Shown piece after piece: positions 10,534-18,225 of a stretch of 46,727 bases of DNA; positions within the stretch are counted from its first letter, which is position 1, and every line of letters starts with the position of its first letter. Position numbers and translations under genes: made by a program. Under the pieces are notes generated by a model that did not search any database, was not told the DNA's origin, and saw only the letters and a list, made by a program, of their open reading frames with translations. The stretch covers positions 1 to 46,727 of the forward strand of contig CALXGG010000002.1 of the NCBI GenBank assembly GCA_944387785.1, given 5' to 3'. Origin of the DNA: an uncultured Oscillospiraceae bacterium. GTDB lineage: Bacteria > Bacillota > Clostridia > Oscillospirales > Oscillospiraceae.

Positions 10534-11591
10534 TGGCCAAGACAGAAAGGGCGGCTGCCCAGGAGAAGAAGGTCAACCATCTGGCGATCGACAACACCTT
10601 CACCCCGGTGACCTACGATCCCCAGTATATCCTGATGGTCAACAAGCTGAAGAAGTATTTCCCCATCAAGGGCGGCATGGTGTCCAAGACGGTGGGCTAC
10701 GTCCGGGCCGTGGACGGCATCACCTTCAACCTCAAGCGGGGCACCACCATGGGCCTGGTGGGCGAGTCCGGCTGCGGCAAGACCACCGCTGGGCGGACCA
10801 TCCTGCGCCTCTCCGGCGACAAGACCGGCGGCCAGGTGCTCTTCAACGGCCAGGAGGTCTACGACCTGACCCCCAAGGAGATGCGCGCCCTGCGCACCAA
10901 AATGCAGATCATCTTCCAGGACCCCTTCTCCAGCCTTTCCCCCCGCCTGCCGGTGGGCGAGATCATCGGCGAGGCGGTCCGGGAGCACAACTTGGTGCCC
11001 AAGGAGGAGTTTGACGACTATATCGACCAGGTGATGGACAACTGCGGCCTCCAGCCCTTCCATAAGGACCGCTATCCCCACGAGTTCTCCGGCGGCCAGC
11101 GGCAGCGTATCTGCATTGCCCGGGCCCTGGCCCTGAACCCGGAGTTCGTGGTCTGCGATGAGCCGGTGTCCGCCCTGGACGTGTCCATCCAGGCCCAGAT
11201 CATCAACCTTCTCCGGGAGCTCCAGGAGAAGTACAAGCTGACCTACCTCTTCATCTCCCACGACCTGAGCGTGGTGGAGCACATCTCCGACTCCGTGGGC
11301 GTGATGTACCTGGGCAACCTGGTGGAGTACGGCGCCACGGCGGATATCTTCCGCAACCCCCTGCACCCCTACACCAAGGCCCTGTTCTCCGCTATCCCCA
11401 TCCCGGATCCCGACGCCAAGATGAGCCGCATCGTGCTGGAGGGCTCCATTCCCTCCCCGGCGAACCCGCCCTCCGGCTGTAAGTTCCACACCCGCTGCGC
11501 CAACTGCATGGCCCGCTGCAAGGTGGAGGCTCCGGAGCAGAAGGAGATCGAGCCGGGCCACTATGTGGTCTGCCATCTCTACGACAAGTAA
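10533..11591 (+). CDS. dppF: ABC peptide importer ATPase, DppF/OppF type
   Basis: Second ATPase, 352 residues. Walker A GESGCGKT (77-84), signature FSGGQRQR (185-192), Walker B FVVCDE (205-210) and a C-terminal Cys motif ([14 protein letters not shown]) are all present. Start ATG 10533 overlaps the dppD stop; AAAGGGAGG lies about 8 bases upstream, inside the end of dppD. With dppB, dppC and dppD it makes a complete heterodimeric Opp/Dpp engine. Confidence 0.95.
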
Positions 11592-11594
11592 GCC

Positions 11595-11900
11595 ATGGCG
11601 CGCAGACGGACCTATGACGACGACGATGGCCGGACCATCGCCGATATGAGCGGCCTGCAGGCGCCGCGGCTCATCGTGCCCCGGCACTGGGACAGCGTCC
11701 GCAAGCCGCCTGCCCCGCCGCCGGAGCCCCCGGAGGAGGAGGCGCCGGCCCGTCCCTGGGAGCAGGGGCAGGACGAGCTGTCCGCCGAGGACCGGCGGGT
11801 CTATACCCTGGCCGCCATCCGGGCGGCGCTGCTGATCGGCGGCGTGTATATCCTGGGGGCGGTGCTGCTGATCCTGGCCATGCTGGCCCTGTGGGGCTGA
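11595..11900 (+). CDS. Small tail-anchored protein at the end of the peptide transporter operon
   Basis: Unrecognised 101-residue protein. It has a charged, Asp-rich N-terminus (YDDDDG), a Pro/Glu-rich middle (KPPAPPPEPPEEEAP, about residues 37-51) and one C-terminal transmembrane helix (about 76-99). Only three bases separate it from the dppF stop and no independent ribosome binding site is seen, so translation probably depends on dppF. A terminator follows immediately, making it the last gene of the operon. The Pro-rich linker and single helix suggest a membrane-anchored accessory, but no function can be assigned. Confidence 0.72.
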   Translation: MARRRTYDDDDGRTIADMSGLQAPRLIVPRHWDSVRKPPAPPPEPPEEEAPARPWEQGQDELSAEDRRVYTLAAIRAALLIGGVYILGAVLLILAMLALWG

Positions 11901-11918
11901 GCTTCCCGATAAACGGGC

Positions 11919-11955
11919 CTCCCCGCCGTCGGTGAGACGGCGGGGAGCTTTTTTT
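11919..11955 (+). terminator. Terminator of the peptide transporter operon
   Basis: A 12-bp stem CTCCCCGCCGTC (11919-11930) and its complement (11936-11947), loop GGTGA, then T7. Confidence 0.9.
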
Positions 11956-11965
11956 GCGCCGGGCC

Positions 11966-11994
11966 TTGACAGAAAGGTGGGAATAAAGTAAACT
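11966..11994 (+). promoter_or_regulatory. Sigma-A promoter of the structured leader
   Basis: Consensus TTGACA (11966-11971), a 17-base spacer and TAAACT (11989-11994, four of six matches). Transcription would start near 12001. Confidence 0.65.
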
Positions 11995-12001
11995 ATATCC
12001 T

Positions 12002-12113
12002 GTGTTAGTGCGCCGGTATACGGCGCGTGAGAGAGGATCCACCGACCGCTTGACCCCGCGGCGGGGCGTTTCCCGGGAAATGCCTGCCGCAGATCGCGCT
12101 GGGTGGTTTTTTT
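12002..12113 (+). ncRNA. Structured leader or small RNA ending in an intrinsic terminator, upstream of the FAD oxidoreductase gene
   Basis: Three stems are visible. P1 is GCGCCG/CGGCGC (12010-12015, 12021-12026). An outer stem starts at CCACC (12039-12043) and closes at GGTGG (12102-12106). Inside it a long imperfect hairpin runs from GCGGC (12058-12062) to GCCGC (12086-12090), with TTTCCC/GGGAAA at its tip. The outer stem runs directly into T7 (12107-12113), the hallmark of an intrinsic terminator. The coding gene starts only 47 bases later, so the element is either an attenuating leader or a separate RNA of about 110 nt. I could not match it to a known riboswitch class. Confidence 0.55.
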
Positions 12114-12159
12114 GCGGCCTGCATCCCGCTTTATCGGACAGAGAGAAGGAGGACCCGTT

Positions 12160-13569
12160 ATGAAGAAGGACGTTGTCATCATCGGCGCCGGCCCCGCCGG
12201 TATTTTTACCGCCATTGAGATGCTGAAGAAGGGCAGCCGGCAGAGCATCCTGATCGTGGAGAAGGGGAAGGCGGTGGAGGACCGCCACTGCCCCAAGAGC
12301 AAGACCAAGCAGTGCGTCAACTGCAAGCCCTACTGCCACATCACCACCGGCTTTTCCGGCGCTGGCGCCTTTTCCGACGGGAAGCTGTCCCTGAGCTATG
12401 AGGTGGGCGGCGACCTGCCCACCCTGGTGGGGGAGGACGTGGCCCAGGAGACCATCAACTACACCGACCAGATCTACCTGGAGTTCGGCGCGGACACCCA
12501 CATCGAGGGCCTGGGCAACACCGAGGAGGTGAAGGCCATCCGCAAGCGGGCCATCCAGGCGGGGCTGAAGCTGGTGGACTGCCCCATCCGCCACCTGGGC
12601 ACCGAGAAGGCCCAGGACCTCTACTACGCCATTGAGCAGCACCTGCTCCGCAGCGGCGTGGAGCTGATGTTCGGCTACGAGTGCACCAACCTGATCCTGG
12701 ACGGCGACGTGTGCAAGGGCGTGTGCGTCACCAACGGCAAGGAGGAGCAGGAGATCCTGGCAGAGCATACCATCATCGCCACCGGCCGCCGGGGGGCGGA
12801 CTGGCTGGAGAGCCTGTGCGCCGAGCACAACATCGCCCACCAGCCCGGTACCGTGGACATCGGCGTCCGTGTGGAGGTCCGCAACGAGGTGATGGAGACG
12901 GTGAACCGGGTGCTCTACGAGTCCAAGCTGGTGGGCTACCCCAAGCCCTTCAAGAACAAGGTCCGCACCTTCTGCCAGAACCCCGGCGGCTTTGTCAGCC
13001 AGGAGAACTACGACAACGACCTGGCGGTGGTCAACGGCCACAGCTATAAGGAGCTCAAAAGCGACAACACCAACCTGGCCATCCTGTGCAGCCACAACTT
13101 CTCCTACCCCTTCAACCAGCCCATCGCCTATGCCCAGAAGGTGGGGGAGCTGACCAACATGCTGGGCGCGGGCCACATCCTGGTCCAGCGCTTCGGGGAC
13201 ATCCTGGACGGCAAGCGGACGTGGCCCAAGGAGCTGGCCTTCTCCAACCTGCGGCCCACCCTGCCCGACGCGGTGGCGGGGGACATCACCGCCGCCATGC
13301 CCTACCGCTCCATGATCAACATCATCAACTTCATCCAGGCTATGGACCAGGTGGTGCCCGGCTTCGCCGCCACGGAGACCCTCCTGTACTCCCCGGAGCT
13401 GAAGTTCTACTCCAACCGGGTGAAGATGGACGAGAAGTTCAACACCAACGTGAAGGGCCTCCACTGCCTGGGGGACTCCAGCGGCTGGACCCGGGGGCTG
13501 ATGATGGCCTCCGTGATGGGCGTGCTCATGGGCCGGCGGCTGGCGGAGGAGGAGCTGGCGGGCCGCTGA
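12160..13569 (+). CDS. FAD-dependent oxidoreductase (COG2509-type)
   Basis: Predicted flavoprotein of 469 residues. The N-terminus has the dinucleotide-binding fold (VVIIGAGPAGIFTAIEML, about residues 4-21) with the acidic end of the second strand at LIVEKG. A Cys-rich segment, CPKSKTKQCVNCKPYC (about 46-61), and GFSGAGAFSDGKL follow, and a second FAD contact is at LGDSSGWTRGLMMAS near the C-terminus. These are features of the COG2509 uncharacterised FAD dehydrogenases. Start ATG 12160 has AAGGAGG seven bases upstream; upstream in-frame codons run into the leader terminator. Substrate is unknown. Expression is probably governed by the terminator-containing leader just upstream. Confidence 0.85.
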   Translation: MKKDVVIIGAGPAGIFTAIEMLKKGSRQSILIVEKGKAVEDRHCPKSKTKQCVNCKPYCHITTGFSGAGAFSDGKLSLSYEVGGDLPTLVGEDVAQETINYTDQIYLEFGADTHIEGLGNTEEVKAIRKRAIQAGLKLVDCPIRHLGTEKAQDLYYAIEQHLLRSGVELMFGYECTNLILDGDVCKGVCVTNGKEEQEILAEHTIIATGRRGADWLESLCAEHNIAHQPGTVDIGVRVEVRNEVMETVNRVLYESKLVGYPKPFKNKVRTFCQNPGGFVSQENYDNDLAVVNGHSYKELKSDNTNLAILCSHNFSYPFNQPIAYAQKVGELTNMLGAGHILVQRFGDILDGKRTWPKELAFSNLRPTLPDAVAGDITAAMPYRSMINIINFIQAMDQVVPGFAATETLLYSPELKFYSNRVKMDEKFNTNVKGLHCLGDSSGWTRGLMMASVMGVLMGRRLAEEELAGR

Positions 13570-13618
13570 GGCGGGACGCCGCCGGGGGGATCCCCGGGCT
13601 CTCCGTAAAACCGCATAA

Positions 13619-13661
13619 AAACTCCCCGCCGGGGGCGCTGCGCGCTTCCGGCGGGGAGTTT
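13619..13661. terminator. Bidirectional terminator between convergent genes
   Basis: A 14-bp stem AAACTCCCCGCCGG (13619-13632) pairs with its complement at 13648-13661. A-rich and T-rich flanks let it serve the oxidoreductase gene (+) and the kinase-like gene (-). Confidence 0.85.
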
Positions 13662-13678
13662 GGTTTCAGCGGGAGGGA

Positions 13679-14299
13679 TCAAGCCTTGTGCTGGAGCAGG
13701 CGGTAGGCGTCGGCGATGAGGGACACGCAGGTCTCCACTCCCAGCCGGCCGCTGTCCAGGCACAGGTCGTAGTTCCGGACGTCGCCCCACTTCTGGTCGG
13801 TGTAGAACCGGTAGTGGTGGGCCCGGGCCTTGTCCCGGCGGGCAAGGATGGCGGCGGCCTTCTCCCGCTCCAGGCCGTGCTCCGAGAGGGAGCGCTCCAC
13901 CTTATAGGGCATATCCGAGTGGATGAACACGTTGAGGGTGGGGAACTTCCCGGCCAGCACATGGTCGGCGCACCGTCCCACGATGACGCAGGGCCCCTTG
14001 GCGGCCGCCTCCAGGATGATCTCCGACTGGACGTTGTGCAGATGGTCCGTCAGGGCACTGCCGGTTTTGGCGCTGCCGTCGAAGCGGGTGCCGTAGCCGA
14101 TGATGTGGCCCAGGGCCCCGCCGCTGAAGTATTCGCCGTGGGAGCGGATGAACTCCGGCGACAGCTTGGTTTTGGATGCCGCCAGCTCCACGATCTCCTT
14201 GTCATAGAAGGGCAGCTCCAGCCGCTGGGCCACCAGCTTGCCGATGGTGTGTCCGCCGCTGCCGCACTGGCGGCCGATGGTGATGATGCAGTTTGCCAT
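13679..14299 (-). CDS. Cytidylate kinase-like family protein
   Basis: A 206-residue P-loop protein of the cytidylate-kinase-like family (Cytidylate_kin2), common in Firmicutes and of unproven substrate. The N-terminal TIGRQCGSGGHTIGK (residues 6-20) is a P-loop-type nucleotide binding site, YDKEIVELAA follows as in CMP-kinase relatives, and GPCVIVGRCADHVL and a basic RRDKARAHHYRFY lid segment are present. Start ATG at 14299 (minus strand) follows AAGGAGGAG; a longer in-frame start at 14341 has no site. It ends at the shared terminator. The tandem repeat upstream carries a TGGTATAAT extended -10 (14362-14370, minus strand) that could drive it. Confidence 0.85.
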   Translation of the reverse strand: MANCIITIGRQCGSGGHTIGKLVAQRLELPFYDKEIVELAASKTKLSPEFIRSHGEYFSGGALGHIIGYGTRFDGSAKTGSALTDHLHNVQSEIILEAAAKGPCVIVGRCADHVLAGKFPTLNVFIHSDMPYKVERSLSEHGLEREKAAAILARRDKARAHHYRFYTDQKWGDVRNYDLCLDSGRLGVETCVSLIADAYRLLQHKA

Positions 14300-14361
14300 A
14301 GTCCACTCCTCCTTGTCTCCGGCGAATAGGCTTCTTGCCACTGTATGGCGGTTATTGCTGC

Positions 14362-14595
14362 ATTATACCATGGCAGCTGTGCTGTCGTGGTATAATCCGT
14401 CAGCTTTTTCGGTTGCCCCGTAAGGGGCGAGAAAAAGGACATGGAATAAAAGGATAAGAGCCGCATTGCGGCTATTATACCATGACAGCTGTGCTGTCGT
14501 GGTATAATCCGTCAGCTTTTTCGGTTGCCCCGTAAGGGGCGAGAAAAAGGACATGGAATAAAAGTATAAGAGCCGCTTTGCGGCTATTATACCAC
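14362..14595. repeat. Tandem 112-bp repeat, two copies plus a 10-base remnant
   Basis: Copies at 14362-14473 and 14474-14585 are nearly identical (a handful of differences), and the first bases of a third copy (ATTATACCAC) lie at 14586-14595. Each unit holds three hairpins: a 16-bp palindrome ATTATACCAYGRCAGC with its complement; GCCCC-GTAA-GGGGC nested in CTTTTTC/GAAAAAG; and AGCCGC/GCGGCT at the 3' end. The first palindrome carries TGGTATAAT, an extended -10 box, on both strands. No protein-coding sense is evident. Confidence 0.9.
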
Positions 14596-14678
14596 AGGAT
14601 CCGGGGCAGGTAAAGGGGCTTTGGAGGGAGCGGCCCGGGGCGGGGCCCGACGCCCTGTCCGGCAGCCTCGCTTCCCTC

Positions 14679-14707
14679 TTGTGTCCGCCGGCGGCGGCGG
14701 GTACAAT
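14679..14707 (+). promoter_or_regulatory. Sigma-A promoter of the HTH/TPR regulator
   Basis: TTGTGT (14679-14684), a 17-base spacer and TACAAT (14702-14707). Confidence 0.7.
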
Positions 14708-14731
14708 AGAGAGAAGAAAGGAGGCAGGGAG

Positions 14732-15922
14732 ATGGAACGATTTGTGGGCCTGCTGATCCGCCGGGAACGGCTGGAGAAAAACTATTCCCAGGAGGGGCTG
14801 TGCCGGGGGATCTGCGCGGTGAGCTACCTCAGCAAGATCGAGCAGGGGAAGGCCCAGGCGGGATACGATGTGATCGTGCCGCTGCTGGCCCGGCTGGGGA
14901 TCGACTTTGAGACGGACCAGGGGTTCCTGGCCTGGGCTGGGGACCGGGTGGACACCCTCTATCGGGAGCTGCTGGCGGGCCGGGAGGAGGGAGAGCCCTT
15001 CCAGCAGGCCATGTCGGAGCTGGAGGGGGAGGAGGCGCGGTGCCTGCGCTCCCCTTGGCTGCTGGATCTCCTGCTGCTGAAGGCGGGGACGGAGGAGGCG
15101 GCCCGGGAAGCGCTGCTGGAGCAGGTGGAGCCCTTTTCCGCGGTGCTGGACCGGCGGCAGTACCCCCTCTATCTCCTGTGCCGGCTCTTCTGCGGCCGGG
15201 ACCGGGACGCGGGGCCTCTCCTGCGGCTGGGGGCGGGGGCCTTCTACACCGTGGCGGGCGGCAGCGTCTATGTCCGGCGGGGGCGGTACACAGAGGCCGC
15301 GGCGCTGCTGCAGCGGGGCTACGACCAGGCCGCCGGGGAGGGCAGCCCCTCCCTGATGCTGCTGGCCCAGGTGTTTCTGGGCAACAGCTACAGCGCCATG
15401 GGCCACCGGGGGCTGATGCTGGAGAGCTATCGGATCGCCCGGCGGCTGGGAGAGGAGCTGGGGCGGGCGGAGCTGCTGGCCGCCATCGATTACAACATCG
15501 GCGCCACCTACCTGGAGTGGAGCATGGATAAAGAGGCCCTGGCCGTACTGGAGGCCGCCCCCTGGGAGGACCTGTGGTACTGGCACAAGCTGGCCATCGC
15601 CCTGGAGCGGGCGGGCCAGCTGCCGGAGGCCCGGGAAGCCCTGGCCAGGGCCTATGACGGCATGGAGGCGCCTGAGCGCTGCCCGGTGGTGCGGAAGATC
15701 CTGGATCTGGCGGCCTACCGGCTGGACCACCCGGACTATGTGAAGCAGGAGCGCTACGCCGCCATGGCCCGGGAGGTCTGCGCCCAGGCGGAGAAGGAGC
15801 TGGGGGAGGGCTATGCCCGGTTCCATCTGCCCTTCCTTCTGGAAGCCCTGGAGGCCCAGCGCCGGTACAAGGAGGCCTATCAGCTGATAAAGGAGTTTTC
15901 CTATAAAGACAGGATAATATAG
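14732..15922 (+). CDS. XRE-family regulator with TPR-like helical C-terminus
   Basis: A 396-residue putative regulator. Residues 5-60 form a helix-turn-helix of the XRE type (LIRRERLEKNYSQEGLC, then VSYLSKIEQGKA), and the rest is a run of Leu/Ala-rich helical pairs resembling tetratricopeptide repeats (for example YTEAAALLQRGYDQA and LAIALERAGQLPEAREALARAYDG). This layout is known from Rgg/PlcR-type regulators, which sense peptides, but no cognate peptide gene was found. Start ATG 14732 has AAAGGAGG seven bases upstream and a good promoter 25 bases further. The next gene, an MFS exporter in the same direction, has its own promoter and may be a target. Confidence 0.85.
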   Translation: MERFVGLLIRRERLEKNYSQEGLCRGICAVSYLSKIEQGKAQAGYDVIVPLLARLGIDFETDQGFLAWAGDRVDTLYRELLAGREEGEPFQQAMSELEGEEARCLRSPWLLDLLLLKAGTEEAAREALLEQVEPFSAVLDRRQYPLYLLCRLFCGRDRDAGPLLRLGAGAFYTVAGGSVYVRRGRYTEAAALLQRGYDQAAGEGSPSLMLLAQVFLGNSYSAMGHRGLMLESYRIARRLGEELGRAELLAAIDYNIGATYLEWSMDKEALAVLEAAPWEDLWYWHKLAIALERAGQLPEAREALARAYDGMEAPERCPVVRKILDLAAYRLDHPDYVKQERYAAMAREVCAQAEKELGEGYARFHLPFLLEALEAQRRYKEAYQLIKEFSYKDRII

Positions 15923-15966
15923 GATTAAACGAGTTTATTGGGATAGATTTTCTCAAAACAACCGGA

Positions 15967-15996
15967 TTGTGGGAGCTCAGCGGTTCATGGTATACT
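15967..15996 (+). promoter_or_regulatory. Probable sigma-A promoter of the MFS gene
   Basis: TTGTGG (15967-15972), an 18-base spacer and TATACT (15991-15996), 31 bases before the start codon. Confidence 0.6.
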
Positions 15997-16026
15997 GACG
16001 GGGAAGAAAGCGGAGGAGGAAACGCC

Positions 16027-17250
16027 ATGCCCCGTACACTCTGGACACGGAATTTTACGATCATTACCCTTGGCACGGTCATCAGCGCCATCGGCGGCGT
16101 GGCCATGAGCTTTGCCCTGAGCTTCGTGGTGTTCGACAACACCGGCAGCACCCTCCTCATGGGGCTGTTCAGCGCGGCGTCCCTGCTGCCCCACACCCTG
16201 ATCCCGGTGCTGGCGGCCCCCTATCTGGACAACTTCCGGCGTAAGCCGGTGATCGTGGGACTGGATTATTTGAACGGCGGGATCTACCTACTGATGGGCC
16301 TATACCTGCTGTCCCACGATTTCCGGATGGGGATTTATCTTGCCTTTTCCCTGGTGGTCAATACCACAGGGGCCATTTATCAGCTGGCATACAGCAGCCT
16401 GTACCCCAACCTGATCCCTGCGGGCTTTGCCCAGAAGGGGTACACCGTCTCCGGTATGCTCTACCCCACGGTCATCATGGTGATGACCCCGGTGGCCAGT
16501 GTGCTGTACACCCGCTTCGGCCTGCCGGTGATCTGTCTGGGGGAGGGGGCGCTGCTGGTGCTGGCGGCCACGGTGGAGACCCGGATCCGGGTGGAGGAGA
16601 CGGTGAGCCGGGGCGGCCGGTTTTCCTTCCGGGATTATCTGGAGGACCTCCGGGAGGGCTTCCGGTACCTGCGCCGGGAGAAGGGGCTCCTTCGGATCTA
16701 CGCCTATATGCCGCTGACCCAGGGCCTGTCCGCCGGCACCGCCAATCTGGTCACCGCCTACTTCCGCACCACCCCGGGGCTGGACATGACCATGTACGCA
16801 TTTTTCACCACGGTGCAGTTCATCGGCCGGACCCTGGGGGGCATGGTCCACTATCGCTTCCCTATCCCGCCCAAGCGGCGGTTTTCCCTGGCCTACCTGG
16901 TCTATCAGACGTACAGCGCCATGGACGCCCTGCTGCTGTGGCTGCCCTATCCCCTGATGCTGGCCAACCGGGCCCTGTGCGGCTTTCTGGGCATCAACAG
17001 CGCCACCCTCCGGGAGAGCAGCGTCCAGAATTATCTGCCCGACAGGATGCGGGCCAAGGTGAACGCGGTATTCAACGCCCTTATGTCCCTCACCTCCCTG
17101 GCGTTCTCCCTGGGGGTGGGCGCTCTGGGGGAGGTAATGGATTACCGGGCGGCGATGACCATTCTGAACCTGGTGCTGATGGCGGTGTGCTGGTGGGTCA
17201 TGTGGCGGGGCCGGGCGGACGTGAAGGCCGTCTACGACCGGGAGGTCTGA
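16027..17250 (+). CDS. MFS transporter, exporter-like
   Basis: Major facilitator of 407 residues with about 12 hydrophobic helices. The N-terminus (LWTRNFTIITLGTVISAIGG) and the loop with DNFRRKPVI after the second/third helix resemble drug-efflux and macrolide-type MFS proteins. Start ATG 16027 is preceded by GGAGGAGG at a good distance; an in-frame GTG/TTG-type extension to 15967 would run through the promoter and is rejected. Ends at a strong terminator. Substrate cannot be read from the sequence. Confidence 0.85.
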   Translation: MPRTLWTRNFTIITLGTVISAIGGVAMSFALSFVVFDNTGSTLLMGLFSAASLLPHTLIPVLAAPYLDNFRRKPVIVGLDYLNGGIYLLMGLYLLSHDFRMGIYLAFSLVVNTTGAIYQLAYSSLYPNLIPAGFAQKGYTVSGMLYPTVIMVMTPVASVLYTRFGLPVICLGEGALLVLAATVETRIRVEETVSRGGRFSFRDYLEDLREGFRYLRREKGLLRIYAYMPLTQGLSAGTANLVTAYFRTTPGLDMTMYAFFTTVQFIGRTLGGMVHYRFPIPPKRRFSLAYLVYQTYSAMDALLLWLPYPLMLANRALCGFLGINSATLRESSVQNYLPDRMRAKVNAVFNALMSLTSLAFSLGVGALGEVMDYRAAMTILNLVLMAVCWWVMWRGRADVKAVYDREV

Positions 17251-17273
17251 GTTTCGCGGGTCCCATCGGGAGA

Positions 17274-17308
17274 GGCAAGGGCGCGGCCTGCCGCGCCCTT
17301 GCCTTTTT
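17274..17308 (+). terminator. Terminator after the MFS gene
   Basis: A 14-bp stem GGCAAGGGCGCGGC (17274-17287) with its complement (17290-17303), then T5. Confidence 0.88.
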
Positions 17309-17327
17309 GCCATCGGTATGGTATGAT
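17299..17327 (+). promoter_or_regulatory. Promoter of trmB, overlapping the preceding terminator
   Basis: TTGCCT (17299-17304), a 17-base spacer and TATGAT (17322-17327). The -35 box lies within the 3' arm and T-run of the MFS terminator. Confidence 0.6.
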
Positions 17328-17359
17328 GTGCCGAGAAAAATCGGGAGGTACCCTTGTTT

Positions 17360-18058
17360 ATGCGGATGCGGAAGAAGAAGAACCTGATCCCCCGGATGGA
17401 GAAGTGCGCCGCCGTCCATGTGCGGGACGGTTTTGCCCTGAAGGGGGCCTGGCGGGAGACGCTGATGCCGGAGGCGGCGCAGCTGCGGGTAGAGCTGGGC
17501 TGCGGCAAGGGCCGCTTCACGGTGGAGACGGCCCGGCAGCACCCGGAGGTGCTGTTCGTCGCCATCGAGAAGGTGCCCGACGCCATGGTCATCGCCATGG
17601 AGCGGGCGGCGGCCCTGGAGCTGAAGAACGTGTTTTTCGTGGTGGGGGACGCGGCGCTGCTGCCGGACTACTTCACCGGCGGCGAGGTGGATCTCATCTA
17701 CATCAACTTCTGCGACCCCTGGCCGCCCAAGGGCCAGGCCAAGCGCCGCCTGACCCACCGGGGGTTCCTGACGTCCTACCGGAAGGTGCTGAAAATGGGC
17801 GGGGAGATCCATTTCAAGACAGACAACGGCCCTCTCTTCGCCTTCTCCCTGGGGGAGTTCCCCGCCGCGGGCTACGTCCTCAGCCAGGTCACCGACGACC
17901 TCCACGGGGAGGGGCCCCAGGGGGTCATGACGGATTACGAGGCGAAGTTCTTTGCCCAGGGCCTGCCCATCCACCGCTGCGTGGGGACCATGGCGCCCTG
18001 GGAGCCTGTGGATGAAAACAGCCGGGACGGGGCGGAAAATTTGTTAAAAAACCCCTGA
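17360..18058 (+). CDS. trmB: tRNA (guanine-N7-)-methyltransferase TrmB
   Basis: Cytosolic S-adenosylmethionine-dependent enzyme that makes m7G46 in tRNA variable loops. The protein opens with the typical MRMRKKKNL, has the SAM-binding motif VELGCGKGRFT (about residues 44-54) and the diagnostic INFCDPWPPKGQAKRRLTH (about 115-133). Length 232 residues. GGGAGGT at 17343-17349 leaves 10 bases to ATG 17360 and only four to an in-frame TTG at 17354; the ATG gives the family's usual N-terminus. It has its own promoter, and the hairpin at 18104 probably terminates it. Confidence 0.94.
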   Translation: MRMRKKKNLIPRMEKCAAVHVRDGFALKGAWRETLMPEAAQLRVELGCGKGRFTVETARQHPEVLFVAIEKVPDAMVIAMERAAALELKNVFFVVGDAALLPDYFTGGEVDLIYINFCDPWPPKGQAKRRLTHRGFLTSYRKVLKMGGEIHFKTDNGPLFAFSLGEFPAAGYVLSQVTDDLHGEGPQGVMTDYEAKFFAQGLPIHRCVGTMAPWEPVDENSRDGAENLLKNP

Positions 18059-18066
18059 TTTCGCGG

Positions 18067-18095
18067 TTGACATTATTTTTTCGTCATGGTATCAT
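18067..18095 (+). promoter_or_regulatory. Strong sigma-A promoter upstream of the MATE gene
   Basis: TTGACA (18067-18072), a 17-base spacer and TATCAT (18090-18095). It begins nine bases after the trmB stop codon. Confidence 0.75.
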
Positions 18096-18103
18096 AACAA
18101 CGT

Positions 18104-18148
18104 CCGTTTGCGGACCGGCGTCGTGCCGGCCTGCAAACGGCGTTTTTT
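18104..18148 (+). terminator. Terminator hairpin at the start of the MATE leader (possible attenuator)
   Basis: Arms 18104-18119 (CCGTTTGCGGACCGGC) and 18125-18140 pair over 16 positions with two mismatches, followed by T6 (18143-18148). It lies immediately downstream of the promoter at 18067, so it terminates trmB and would also stop new transcripts after about 45 nt unless read through. Confidence 0.75.
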
Positions 18149-18225
18149 GACAAATCGGCCGGGACAGGTCCCGGTTTGTGGAGGAGAAGCTGTGTACAGG
18201 GCCCGGGGCCCGGGGAGGAGAAGCA

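Noticed and set aside
12002..12113. T-box leader, suggested by GGGTGG at 12101-12106
   Set aside because: The conserved ACCGCG part of the T-box is absent, the leader is too short, and the downstream gene is not related to amino acids or tRNA synthetases.
14363..14585. Short protein encoded on the minus strand in each repeat unit (SFFSPLTGQPKKLTDYTTT-like)
   Set aside because: The frame arises from the hairpins and lacks a convincing ribosome site; the repeat explains the recurrence.
14362..14595. CRISPR array
   Set aside because: Only two long units directly adjacent with no variable spacers; this is a tandem duplication.
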